DNA from: Welwitschia mirabilis
Lineage: Eukaryota > Gnetophyta > Gnetopsida > Welwitschiales
Assembly: GCA_051453625.1 (NCBI GenBank)
Contig: JBOZIK010000001.1
Coordinates: 81,172,946-81,236,945, forward strand
DNA: 64,000 bases
Direction of reading: 5' to 3'
Part shown: piece by piece, positions 23,001-35,345 of the stretch
Numbering within the stretch: the stretch's first letter is position 1
Layout: each line of letters begins with the position of its first letter
The notes under the pieces: generated by a model
Told to the model about the DNA's origin: nothing
Databases searched by the model: none
The model's input: only the letters and a program-made list of their open reading frames with translations
Made by a program: the position numbers and the translations under genes

Positions 23001-26000
23001 AATTACAATTTTATCTCTTAGACATTTGAGACAAAAAGAAGTAACCTTACCTTAGTTATCATCTAGAAAATGCAAGCTATTATGACTTTATTAGAGGTAA
23101 AGAAAAATATCATAAATCTTTGATATCATATAAGAAGAACCTTGATTACAATATCATCAGAGACATAGGCATACCTAGAGATGTAAATATGCTTGAATGA
23201 TTTTTGAAAGATTAAAGAGGTGGTTATTTTCTATAAAATTCATATCATAATTATCTCTTTGATATAGTTCTATAGATTCAAAATGAAATTATCTCAATAG
23301 TAGCATAAAATATTTAACATCCTACTTTATTATCTCTATTGATCTAAAGAAAGTTTTACAACAAGCACAAGGATATAAGATGGTATCTTATTTTAAGGAA
23401 GTATGGAATGAATTTTTAAAAGTTTGCTAGAAACATATTTTTAGTTGATTAGATTTCATAGCAAAAATTTTAATACCTAAAAATCACTTCTTTAATTTGC
23501 AATGAAAAATCAAGCATTTTACTTTAAAAAGATTTTAAACTGCTAATTTCTCGGGGCTTCTATAATAACTTGAAATATAACTAGATATGCAGAAAACAAG
23601 AAGTAATGAACATTTGGGGTTTAAATGGAATTAAAAAGTTCCATGAGAAGCTAGTAAAGGGATAAATCTTTTGAGTTCTTAAGATATTAAAAAATGGAAG
23701 GATTTCTAGATGGCTCTTTTTTTTTAAAAAAATTTAAAAGAGGTAATACCAGTACCAATACCACATATACTACTCCTAGGCAGATGCATTTTTTGAAGGA
23801 TAAAGGATTCCCAAATTTTAAAGTACATTCAATCCACACACATAATGCTTTTAAAAGAAAAAAATCATCTAATGAACTAAATTCCACATTACAAAATAAT
23901 ATAGAAACTTTCCCATACTACTTGGTCAAGAATGATAGCATTCTAACAATTGGAGCTAAGGTTTCAGAGATTGCAAAAAGTGTTAACATCATTCATCTTT
24001 ATAATTCAATTCTAGCTTTGGTATTTTCATCTCTTTGAGGATATCATGTCAAATGTTTGCATGTCATGTTTGCATGTTTCAATAATAAGTATTTGTACAA
24101 ATGATTACATGATTTTCTAGCATTTTCCATGGTAGAAGAAAATAATACAACTCATAATATTAATACTCTTGAAAAACAATGATGTCCAATAACTTTATTA
24201 TCTATTTATTCATTTGAACTTTGTCTCTCTAGAATGAGTGAATAGTAAATAAATACAATTTTTTTATCCATAAATTTCAAATAATTATTCATTCACAGTA
24301 TCATCCCTATGTTATCTTAAAAATATGGTTATCTAGAGATATTTAGTACTAGTTGCTTGATTTGTAGATATTTAGTACTAGTTTCTTAACTTTCTATCAT
24401 TTAAACACAAGCACATGTTTATAAGAAATCATACTATTAAAATAAGGCATATAGTATTAATTTTAGTTACTCATCTAGATTAAGGTTGAATCATTAAAAT
24501 CCTACATTTTATAACTATTGACTAGGAATAAAAGGTCTTTTTTTCCAATTAGCCCAACTTAAATACCTAACTCTCTTCTTTATGATGTAATAGTTGTTTC
24601 ACATATTTTCCAAAAGAATAAGTAAATAGACTATAAATAGACTAAAATATATTCAAAAACTAGAACTAAAATTAGTTGAGGCATTTCTTAAAAAGTGAAA
24701 AACATGAAAATATACAATCATATAAGTGTATATTTAATATAAAATAAAATTATAGACATGCAAAAGAAATATGACTTTTCAAAGAGTTGAAAAATACATC
24801 TTGCTTCTGATAAGAGATATTAGATTACATGGTGCTGACTCTAGATTTGTGTTTCTGTTTCTCTTTTTATTTTATAAGGTAATAATTGTAGATAATAAAT
24901 TAAAATTACTTCAGTTATTCACATTTTATCTCTAGATCTACAATTCCAATTAGAATTCCATATGCATGAACTCAAAACTATGCAAAAAAAAGTGGTAAAT
25001 AGAAAACCAAATAATTTTAACCAATACGCATGTCCTAAAACTTTAGATACACTAGTTTATGATCCTATATTGAAAATTATATAAAGTATAAGATTGATTT
25101 TTAGCATCACTTAGCTTTAAAAGAATCAACACATTTTGAATAACTTTAAGCAACTCAAAATACATTCAAATTCTAATGTAAGGATTCAAAGATGATAAAA
25201 GAAATCTAAGCCCCTCTATTATCAAAATTAAAAGGAAAAAATTTAAATATCTATCAATTCAAATGTAGGTGTTGAAGTTGATACTAGTAAAGGCTCTATA
25301 AACAACTTGAACATCTAGTATATGCTAGATTTCTATAGTTGCATTTGAAATTTTGCACACTCTTCAAACCAAAATGCTCTTTGGAGTTGAATAAAGAAGT
25401 AATATTAAAGGTTTAGACAAGTTCAAGAGCTTATGTCATGAAATCAAATTTGGAAAATTGCATTTAGATGTAGTACTTTAACACTATAATGCACAAGAAC
25501 ACTCTCAACCTTATTTACAACTATTGTAGAATTTCTAGGAAGCACTAGCAAATTGCTTGAAATAGGTAGTTTTAGGGTTCAAAGCATAAATTATGCATGT
25601 AAGGTATAAAACCATGCCATTAATAGAGAGTAATGACCATGCCTATTAAGTTCTTTATAAACTACTAATTCTCCTCTATGAATCTCCTTGGACAACTCTA
25701 GCGAATATTTTCCTTTATTTTTTGCTTATAGAGTAGAATGAACTTAGTTATGTTTTGGTTTAATAACCTAAGATAGAACATTCATGCATTTAAGAGATGA
25801 AAAGTAGATCACGAATAGCCAAGAGCCTAAAAAATAATAGTAAATAACTACTACTTTGTCGTATTTTTATTTGACCCTTACTAGATAACCTCAAGCACAT
25901 TTCCTCTTTCTAGTACTTACATCAACTTGCTTAGTGAATGAAGGCTAAACACTAAAGAAGGAAATAAGAATGGGAAGGAGAGAAAACAATAGTAACATAA

Positions 26001-26322
26001 GAGATATATGAGTTTGCTAAATTATTTACAAATCTAACATTAATTATGAGTAAATCTAGCTTAAAATAAGCATAATAATACTCACTATAGTGGAGTCGAG
26101 TAGATGGCTATTATCATAAGTGCATTTTATATAAAAATAATTCTAAAGTAGACTACGCCTAGCTAGAAAGGATGAGTAATTTATTACAAGTTAAAGGTTT
26201 AATAGCTAATGTTAGAAGGAAAAACTCCTTAAAGATTTACTTCAAAACAAATATAATATAAAGATGACCAAAGAATCTGGTTCTAGGCATAACTACTAAG
26301 TCTTGCAACATTTAAATATCAT
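20011..26322 (-). other. Decayed interior of Tekay-like chromovirus
   Basis: The interior should carry gag, protease, RT, RNase H and integrase on the minus strand, and the length (about 6.3 kb) fits that. I could not recognise any of these domains with confidence. The longest open frame, 23694-24038 on the plus strand (114 codons), lies antisense to the expected coding strand and resembles nothing I know, so I treat it as chance. Confidence 0.5.
24337..24394. repeat. 29-bp tandem duplication
   Basis: Two units with core agatatttagtactagtt begin at 24337 and 24366. They differ at a few positions in the second half. Confidence 0.85.
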
Positions 26323-26342
26323 AGCCTACACTATGATATCAA
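26323..26342 (-). other. Primer-binding site of Tekay-like chromovirus
   Basis: The minus strand reads TTGATATCATAGTGTAGGCT. Plant Tekay/Del elements use initiator-Met tRNA with a site like TTGGTATCAGAGCxTAGG. The site lies three bases from the LTR edge at 26346. Confidence 0.7.
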
Positions 26343-26345
26343 AAA

Positions 26346-27743
26346 TGTAATGTTATAATTTTTCTTATAAAACTTTGAATGTTATTTTATGTGATGTTTT
26401 TAATGTTTTACATTATGACTATGTACTAAATTAAAATGTTATTTTATTCTAAACAAAATCCCAATTTAATATCAAAATGTCATTAGAAGAAGGTAATTAC
26501 AACATGATAATAACATGATGAATAATATTTTCATTAGACTAATAGGAAAGTTTTCAATGTTTACATAACATTAATGAAAAAATTAAAATAATCGTACTCT
26601 TTTACATGTTACAACTACAAGTACATAANNNNNNNNNNNNNNNNNNNNNNNNNNNNNNNNNNNNNNNNNNNNNNNNNNNNNNNNNNNNNNNNNNNNNNNN
26701 NNNNNNNNNNNNNNNNNNNNNNNNNNNNNNNNNNNNNNNNNNNNNNNNNNNNNNNNNNNNNNNNNNNNNNNNNNNNNNNNNNNNNNNNNNNNNNNNNNNN
26801 NNNNNNNNNNNNNNNNNNNNNNNNNNNNNNNNNNNNNNNNNNNNNNNNNNNNNNNNNNNNNNNNNNNNNNNNNNNNNNNNNNNNNNNNNNNNNNNNNNNN
26901 NNNNNNNNNATCCCTAAAGTCTGAACAAATAATTACGCTAGTTAGTTTAGTTTTTTAATTTAAAAAATCATTAGTTAAGGTCAATAACTAATAAGTTAAA
27001 TTAATATCTTGTTATAAGACTAAGACAATATAAAAGGTTTTGTGATGTAAAGTTCTTAAGACAACACTAACAAGGGGTATATGTAGCCCATGTGTAAATA
27101 CCATCAATATGCAAGAAAAGAATGGAAAACTAGGAACCACAAAAGAATGAAATAAAAACAATAGAAATCATACCCAAATAAAAATGATGATTTAAAGACT
27201 CTAAAGATTTCAAGTATTCAAGATGGAATAGCGAAGGCTTCTCCAGTTACAAAATGAGGGGAAATAAGGAACAGGATCTTATTTATAACTAAGGATATGG
27301 AATGAAAAGGGTCATGAGAATGTGAAAAGATACCATCATAAAGGAATGTTGTAGAGGTGGTAAAAGTGGTAAAGATTCTATAACCTTCATTATTTAATTT
27401 CTTACCAGACCACTAGGTGTATTAATACATTAATAAAAAAATAATAAGTTTGAATCATATAATAACCAATAATTTCTAATGACCACCTCATTAAAACTAT
27501 TTTTCAGTTAAGATAAATAAAGGTGTAATAGTTATAATTATTTAATCATAATTAGATCATTAAGAAGTTTCAACAAAGATAATATTATGAATACTTTAAA
27601 ATGTAAGGAATTATAGCATAAAATTTTGATGATAAAATTACACCACTAGAAACTAGAAAGTAAATACATGTAATAATTAAACTAGCTTAAGGATCCATAA
27701 CATTATGATATATTTAGAATATTTGGACCTTAAAAGTCTAAAA
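26346..27743 (-). repeat. 5' LTR of Tekay-like chromovirus
   Basis: Direct repeat partner of 18241-19758, starting TGTAATGTT on the plus strand next to the primer-binding site and ending near 27743, where similarity with the other copy stops. 281 bases are replaced by N (26629-26909). No clear target-site duplication is visible, since the base changes at both outer ends blur it. Confidence 0.8.
26629..26909. other. Assembly gap (281 N)
   Basis: Unsequenced part of the chromovirus 5' LTR. Confidence 0.99.
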
Positions 27744-28614
27744 ATGAGAAGCACACATATCAATAACATTCTTATTGAGGAATTCCAAATTCCCTCAAAA
27801 CTCCAACCCTAGATGAGAACAAGAAAAGATAATGTAGGTTTGCCACTTATGGACAATGTTAAAAGGCTTCCATCTTTACCTTCATCTACTTCTCATTTAG
27901 AGCTTACAATATTCTAGTTCAAAGTCCTCATTTTCATGTCTAAAATAATGGTAGCTCTATTTTTAGAATGCTTTTCTTTTATTTTTTTTTATGAATGCAC
28001 CCCTTATAATTTAATAAATAAAGTGAAGGATTTGTTTTCGATATTAACTTTCTTTTGGTAGCTCTTATCATATTTTTATAGAAAACTCCTTAAGATAATG
28101 GTTAATATAACAATATGCTTTTAAAGTTTTATTCTTTATTTTGTAGATCTAGGTATTCCAAAATTTGTTTGGATAAAGCTTGTGTTTTTTGTTTTAAAGT
28201 GTCTTTTTTGCATGAAGAATATTTTAGGTTAAGCAAGCTACTTTTATCTTTTAGAGGTTACTCTGTTCATTCTTTTGAAGATTTATTTTTCTCATCTTCA
28301 ATTATAGAATTACTTTAGACTTATAAGTTTGTCTTATAATTATTATTTTTGGGGTTTTCATTCTAAGGGTTTAGGATGTTAGTTTGTTTCTTCAAAAACG
28401 GTTAAATGTATGGTAAAGTGGTTGAGTAGTATTAATATTTGTTTCATTTATATTTATTATTATTAACCTTAATGAGTGGTAATGACTACTAAGAAATTAA
28501 AAGTTAAATGTGATTTATTAAAATCTTTAAGCTTTTCTTAAAATTTATTTATAAAGAATTCTAAGAATTTGAAAGTATCATTGTTTTTGTATTAGGGTTT
28601 GAGTAGTTTATTAT
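27744..28614. other. Spacer between two LTR elements, no gene recognised
   Basis: An open frame of 67 codons (28115-28318, plus) contains LDKACVFCFKVSF but matches no family I know. The DNA is slightly less A-rich than its neighbours and may be part of whatever the two large elements inserted into. Confidence 0.35.
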
Positions 28615-29764
28615 TGTAATGTGAATTTATGCAATCTTTAAGTCCTTAGGTAAAGACATAAAAATCATAATACTTGTAAAAAATGCATATTAGTATAGAC
28701 AAAAGTTAATTCAAATGTTGTAATCCATTAAATATAGTAGCCTAGAAGTTAGAGAATTGATTTTACAAAGTATTTTTAATCTTTTCTATTTAATAAATGA
28801 AAATAAACAAGAATGTAAATGCAATGCAAGATTAATGATGGTGAAAATACAATGAATGGAATGTAAGCAAGATGAGATATATTTGAACTCTAATCCTCTG
28901 GTGATAAAAACTATTTCTTTATAACTAAGATTAACTAGGAATTACTTGTTCGTAGTTAACATAAACTATAAGAATTGCTAAATAGAAAATGGATAATGCA
29001 ATATGAGATTGAAATAAAATAGTAATGCAAAACTAAACTAACAAAGTCAATATTAATAAAGGTTTCTCTTACTATATAAATAAATTATATAAGTGTCACT
29101 AAGCTATATTCAACTTAAACCATAAGGGACATTTACATAAATATAGTGAAAAAAGTAATTAAATTAATCATAAACTTTTACATCCACTTATAACAAGTAG
29201 TAGCACCTAAATGGAGGATACTTAGCCCAATACCAAGTAAACCTCTCTCTATAGCCACTACATGGATCTTTTGTCCTTTAATATTTCATTATAAGACTCA
29301 AAGAAAAAATTGTAGCAACCCATATGGTTACATGACCCCATTATAAACATAATTCTTTCCATCCATAAAACATATCTATCATCTTAACTATCATGAAAAT
29401 GATAATGGGGACTTCACTCCACATCAAAACGCAATCCATTAGCTTTAGGCACCATAGTTAACTCTATATACTCCATCCATGTTAATAGTATTGTCATCTT
29501 GCCTATCATGGGGATGACAGAGGGAACGACAGGGTTCTTCATCTTCTATCTCAAAGAGAATCCATATTCTATATGGTAAATCTGCATGAAGTATTAGAAT
29601 AAGCCTAAGATGCCTCTAAATATGCTAAGAATCACATGTTTTAGTGATCATTCTATTAGTTCTTCATAATCATCAGAATTACATCCAAATCTATATAATG
29701 TNNNNNNNNNNTGTAAAAGTACTCAGAACACACTATCAAATTCCTACAAATTGACATCACAACA
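28615..29764 (-). repeat. 3' LTR of Athila-like element B
   Basis: It starts TGTAATGTGAATTTATGC and ends ...CATCACAACA. It pairs with 40912-42165 over its full length, for example 'gaatttatgcaatctttaag' and 'tatgctaagaatcacat' in both. Five bases before it (ATTAT, 28610-28614) nearly equal the five after the other LTR (TTTAT, 42166-42170), a probable target-site duplication. Identity by eye is about 80%. Confidence 0.85.
29702..29711. other. Assembly gap (10 N)
   Basis: Ten unknown bases in the 3' LTR of element B. Confidence 0.99.
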
Positions 29765-31940
29765 TAGCCCTCTACTTAGCCTTATTAGTTCTTGACAAAT
29801 TGAGTGATCAACAATATTATGAGCCAATTTGACTAAGATAAACAACAACTAGAAAAATGTAAATTGAGTTTAATTTTACCATTTAGAAATAAATATAAAA
29901 AATGAATTAACTGATATAAATACTGACATAATCCTAAGCCTTTTACTTAAAAACATTACCATAAAACAAATGAATGTCATCCACACATAAAAGTCATAAA
30001 ATTTAACAAGGATAACTCAAAAAATGATAATGTATATGCATAATATAAGATATTGATACTAAAACTGATGTGTAAAGACTTAAGCAGTAATAATCTTAAA
30101 GAATGATGCATCCAAAGTTCATTAATGTATTATACAAGGGTAAAGTTCAAGAGTAGTCATAGCATTCATTTCCTTAGATGATTTAGAACATAGCTATAGG
30201 ATAACTCTATGAGTGTGCTACTATGCTGCTACTAAATAAAGTTTATGAGATCTATTGAAGTAACATAAAATCTTATCTTAACAAATCATCATAAATATGT
30301 ATCATGAAAGCTCAAACATGATCCTTTTAAAATTATAAGTTTTTACTTAATATCCCAAAAGAATGATAAAAAAGATGTCCTGCTCCCCATTTCCTTCCAC
30401 ATGTGAAGTAAGACATCCTAGATTACATAGGATAAAAAGGATGATTATACTCTTGGCTATTATGAGAAAGATAGACTTGGGATGACAACAATTAAATGAG
30501 ATGTTTGAAAAGATAGGAAAAACCAAAAAAAAAGTCTAAAAGCAAGCAAGCAAACAAAAAGTAGTAAAAAAGCAGAAATAAGATAAAGATTAAAGAATTA
30601 TCTTGAAAACATGATCATGATAAAAAGAGATCTATGAAAAATCATGTTAAAGAGAAGAAAATTTATTAAGTAGAAAGAAGCAATGCTTAAAATAACTTCT
30701 CAAATATGCCCAAAATTAGTAAGCCTAGAAAATTAAGAATTAAGACTCAAAAAGTATCATCGTCACCTATCAAAAAGAGAAATAATAACCCTTATGGATA
30801 TAAGCTATGAGTAAAAGAAATAAAAAGCTACTAAAGAATCAAATCCATAATATTATTTTTAAAAAATATGGAAATGGCTTTGAAAAACCCAATCAAAATA
30901 GCTAAAGAAAAAAAATTAAAAATGGATAACTAGAAAGATAAAGAAGATCATTTACTTACCCTAAATTATAACCTAACAAATTTCCTTAGTAACAACCATA
31001 AAATCACTTGATGAAAAATTCACAATAGTGTGTAGAAATTCATAGAGTACTATTGAAATAAGTAAGGATTATGATGATATCAAGTATGTTAAATGTTATT
31101 AAACAATAAATGATAAAAAAATTTGAAGAAACATGAATTTGTTAGCTCATATATCAAAACAACACTAGAATCAAGAAAAGGAAAATGATCATGTGGAAAT
31201 ACTATATGTAAAAAGAAGTCTAGAAAACAAACAATAACTTTGATGACATCAAAACATCACTAATATTATAGCCTTTAAGTAAAATTTTATTCCACCATAA
31301 GGAGGGGAGTGAAACCACTACTAGAGGAGTATGGCCCCATACGACATGATCAACTAACCCCCCAGTGGAGTTTCTATAGCTATTATATCACATTACCACA
31401 AGGTCCTATTAGGAAAATTTGCCCTGTTCACTTGTGATAGAATAACATGATGACCATGTTTCTAGTTTAGATATGAAAGAGCATGGTCTTTATTTATTTT
31501 ATTTCTTTTTTTCCTTTTTTAGGTAAAAAGTATCTTTCAAATAACTAAGTACTTATAAGAATAAAAGTGAAGTAATAAGATGAGAAATAAGTAAGAATAT
31601 TTAAAAATAACTAATTACTCATGCCATTGAAAGAGAATAAAATAATGAATGAATATTCCTTCGAAATAAAGTTCATAGACATACGAATGTCTTAACATTG
31701 GGTGAATCCAATCTTTTCATCTTAAACACCCAAGTAAAAGACTACTAATCATGATGACTTTATAAAGTAATACATAATTCAAGTGAAAGATATTCAATTG
31801 ATATCATCATGTCTACTCAAGGAATGAATTAATAAGAAATTTAGAAAATGGTAAGAGAAACGTCTACCTCATTAAGAGGAGCTTCCAAGACAAGTGCTTC
31901 TATCATTATTAAGATTTTATCAAAAGATGATGCATATATT
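29765..31940 (-). other. 3' non-coding interior of Athila-like element B
   Basis: About 2.2 kb separates the integrase end from the 3' LTR. Athila elements may carry an env-like frame here, but none is visible in this copy. The part 30900-31900 aligns with 4850-6250 of relic A2. Confidence 0.55.
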
Positions 31941-33060
31941 TTTAACCTTTGTTCATTAAATTTTTGAACTTTTCTAGTGTTTGGATTGAAGATTTTAACT
32001 AAGCAATTGATATGTAATTTTTTAAATAAGATAATAACCTAACCATTTAGATTTTAAATTATTATGTAAAATTTATACTCAGGTATTGTATAAAAGGATA
32101 AGTTAATAAGGTTCAAATTACTTATGGAGAATCGTTTTACATGTTTAAACTTGATCTGAATCTGTGGATGATGTATGACATGAGTATGTTTTTCATCTAA
32201 ATGGTCAAGTTGGACTAATTAAGTTCTAAGATTTTTTTCCAAGTATATGAGGTTAAATTGATGGGTGGATTGATAGGAGTTATAGCAAATGTCAACTGGC
32301 AAGACACAAACTTCTTTCATACATGAGTTTATATGGTGAGAAACCTAAAGAGTTATGTAAAGTTGTATAGTATTAACAGAGACTAATTTTTTAAGAATCT
32401 TTTTAATTTCTCTATTAGCATTTGTATCTTAGCCATTAGTTTAAGGATGATAAGCACATGTAATTTGATGTTCAATTCCAATAGATAAAATAAGTTTATG
32501 AAAAAGGTGATTAATGAAATCAGTTCTCTAGTCACTAATGATGATTCATCAAAAATTGAAACATTAAAAAATATAAGTTTAGAAAAAATTACAAATGGTT
32601 TAGGCATCATTTTTGGTAGTAGAAATAGCTTCAACTCACTTAGTAACATAATTAATAACCACTAGGATGTAATTTTTGTTAAGAAAAGGTTCTTTGATAG
32701 GGCCTATAAAGTCAATCCTCCAATAATCAAAAGGTTCACATTCAAGCATAGGTTTAAGACGCATATCATAAGAATAAGTTAGGCTACCATAACATTAATA
32801 TGCATCTCATTTTCTAGCAAAGTAAAATAAGTCTTTAAAAAAGGTAGACAAATGAAAACCAAAGTGAAGAATTTTCATGATAGTTTTTTGGCCACTAAAG
32901 TATTCCTCACTTATCTACCATGGTAAAGTTTAAGAATTTCTAAGCTTTTCCACTCAGGCACATACTTACATATGATTTTATATTTGCATTATCTATAAAG
33001 ATGAGTTCATTCCACTCATATTCATGAATCCTCTAGAGAAAAGATTTGCATTAGTTATGG
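31940..33060 (-). pseudogene. Athila-like integrase, element B
   Basis: The minus-strand open piece 32649-32383 lines up with the family's catalytic core from 'VSKWVEAxxxxxxDA' to 'NGQAExxNREIKRxLEK'; here the latter reads MAKIQMLIEKLKRFLKN. The core's 'LISDGGTHF' has become LVTRELISLITFF, so the catalytic Asp of that motif is lost. The C-terminal domain (32230-31950) is recognisable only by alignment with relic A2. The zinc-binding part lies near 32800-33050. Confidence 0.75.
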
Positions 33061-33179
33061 TTCCCATGCTAAGGTTTTTTCATAGTAGTAAGGGAGTTTA
33101 CAATATTAGCATAATAAGGAGTGGGATGAGTATAAGAGATGACATAGAGTTATTCCATAAAAAATAGTTGTTCATCTAG

Positions 33180-33670
33180 AAAGAAGTCATTTATGGAAAG
33201 TTCATCATGAGAACAAGAAAGTTAAGATATGTGACCTAAAATGCTATTATGATTTTTAGCTTTATCAATACCAGTGAGATTAAATTCTTGTATGAGGAGG
33301 ATCCACCTCATAAAATTGATACTAGAATCATTTTTAGTCATAAAATAGTGTATAGCTATATTATATATGTAAATATGGATGTGAAAACCAAGAAGATAAT
33401 GTTAATAATGATCAAGATAAAAGATGATGACAAGCATTTCTCTCTCTAAAGTAGTATAGTTTCTTTAGACTTTGGATAAAGTTTTACTAATATAGGATAT
33501 AACTAAAATCATTTTGATATTTTTAGATAAGAACCACACTCAAATAAATGTTAGTTGCATTAACATGAGTTTAAATATTTACTCGAATTGGGACCTGTGA
33601 CAATAGATCCAAAAGAAATGTTTTCATTAAGGTATCAAATACAATTTAACATGAATCATTCTAATTAAAT
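33180..33670 (-). pseudogene. Athila-like RNase H domain, element B
   Basis: It aligns with 7690-8150 and 11402-11860. On the minus strand the 'RWxLLIQEFNLTGIDK' landmark is visible near 33300-33240, in the same place as RWILLMLEFNLTIID of relic A2. The upstream 'TDHA' segment is damaged: the complement of about 33350 lacks the DH pair. It is broken by stops. Confidence 0.7.
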
Positions 33671-33679
33671 TTTTCATCT

Positions 33680-34480
33680 TATTTAAGTAATGAGTGAATG
33701 GGTTTATAAATTTTGATATAATCATGAGTAAAATGATGATATAAACTAGCATAACAATAAATGATCTAACTTATTTGATATTAATTGAAGGGATAAGGTT
33801 TTTAATTATATCATTGTAGGATCCATCTTAATCCCTTCCTTTAAAATGTGCTATCCCAAAATAATTTCATGTTTGATGAGGAGGAAACTCTTTTCCTAAT
33901 TCAAATGTAGGCCACTTTCTCTACATCAATTCAAGACTTCTCTAATATTTTCATGGTCTATTCAAGCATTTCACCAAAGATGTATAAGTCATCCATAAAG
34001 ATTTTAATAGAATCCTCTATCATTCTAGAAAAGATCACCATCATTTCTCATTGGAAAGTTTTAGAGGCATTGCAAAGTTCAAATGACATTCATCCAAAGG
34101 CAAATATTTCAAAGGATGAGGCAAAGGTTCTTTTGAATTTGTATTCACTTACTATCTAAACTTAATTATAGTAACTATACCTATTAAAAAAAAATATTAG
34201 GCATGACATTGGATTCTATCAAGTACTTGATCAAGAATGGATAAAGGGTAATAATCCTTTTTAATGATCTCATTTAGTTTTTTAAAATCAATGCACTTTC
34301 TTCATTTTTCACCTTTTTTAAAACTACTATCAAATAACTAATCTACTTACTATTAGATATAGCATATATCATCCTAGCATCAACAAGTTTAATAATTTCA
34401 TCTTTAACTATTTTCTTAAGGACTAGGTTAAGACTTCATTGGGGTTTCTTAATAGGTTTAGCATTATCCTCAAGGTAAAC
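33680..34480 (-). pseudogene. Athila-like reverse transcriptase, element B distal module
   Basis: The catalytic loop F-M-D-D is present (complement of 33988-33999). The upstream 'FELCNASKTFQ' (about 34090-34040) stands for 'FGLCNAPATFQ', and the 'WRMCIDFxKLNE' region (about 34310-34260) is partly readable. Order and strand agree with the neighbouring RNase H and protease. Multiple stops prevent function. Confidence 0.75.
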
Positions 34481-34879
34481 TTTATATTAGATTATGGAAG
34501 GAGGGATGGTAGATAAGTTTTTATGGGTTGAAGAAAAGGCATCTTTTTAGAAGTTAAAAATGAGATCAAGTTGGATTCTTGTTGAGGGATAAAAATGTTA
34601 CTTATAATTAGGGGTTTCTTTAGATTATTGAATAGAAAAATGTATTTTAGACCTTTAAGCAATTCCTTAACTTTTAAGCTAAGTTTACAACTATCATCCT
34701 ATCTGTTGGGGGGATGATAGATGTTAAATAATACTATAAAAAAAGGTTTTCTACTAAGTAAACATGTTTGTTTTTATTGAAAAATTACTCATTCTCATAC
34801 TCAAGATAGTGTGTTTTAGTTGGATCATCATACAAAGTTAGTTCTTATAAAATTATCAATCTCTCCTTAATTCACCAAT

Positions 34880-35345
34880 GTTATAACAACAAGGTTGGTT
34901 TAAGTTCTTTTTCTAAGTTAAACTCATCTCCTATGTCCTTTTTAGCAACATCCAAAACTTTAATAGTAAAATGTTTATTTTCTATATGACATTCCATCAT
35001 TCTAGTCTGTATGTCAATGATACAATGGGCAGTTGTACAAAAGGCTCTTCCTAAGAGTAGTGGATAAATCCCATCATGTTCTACCTCAATGATGACCACA
35101 TATATAGGGTAAAAAGCTTTTTGATTTGGATGGCTAGGTCCTTGATAATTCATAATAGTTTCTTAATTAAAGTATCAAATAATTCTAAGATAATTCATGT
35201 AGGTTATATTTTATTTTCTAACCCAAATATTTTACATATGTGAAGAGGTATGATGTTGACATTAGCTCCTATATCAATTAAAGCTTTTGGAATTATCTTA
35301 TTTCCTTCTAAGGTAACCCTCATAATTGCTACTCTAGGGTCTTTA
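34880..35345 (-). pseudogene. Athila-like aspartic protease, element B distal module
   Basis: The C-terminal half is open for 90 codons (35153-34881): AFYPIYVVIIEVEHDGIYPL, then LLLGRAFCTTAHCIIDIQTR, then NKHFTIKVLDV. This is the family's 'FxxDFVVLDMExDxEVPLILGRPFLATxRxLIDVxxGxLTxRV'. Upstream, the active-site segment (complement of about 35255-35285) reads LIDIGANVNIIP, keeping the catalytic Asp. A frameshift or stop separates the halves. Confidence 0.82.

Noticed and set aside
22890-23160. Possible chromovirus RT catalytic loop (minus-strand 'VSDDIVI')
   Set aside because: The neighbouring residues do not fit the family pattern before or after the pair of Asp residues.
23694-24038. 114-codon plus-strand open frame
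   Set aside because: Lies antisense inside the chromovirus interior, matches no family, and the opposite strand is also open over part of it.
26606-26917. 103-codon plus-strand open frame
   Set aside because: Spans an assembly gap inside the chromovirus LTR.
29380-30550. CRISPR-like spaced repeats (atcatc/gatgat strings, 'agcaagcaagcaaac')
   Set aside because: Irregular spacing and heavy divergence in a plant genome; these are retrotransposon motifs and simple repeats.
33953-34159. 68-codon plus-strand open frame
   Set aside because: Antisense shadow of the element B RT.
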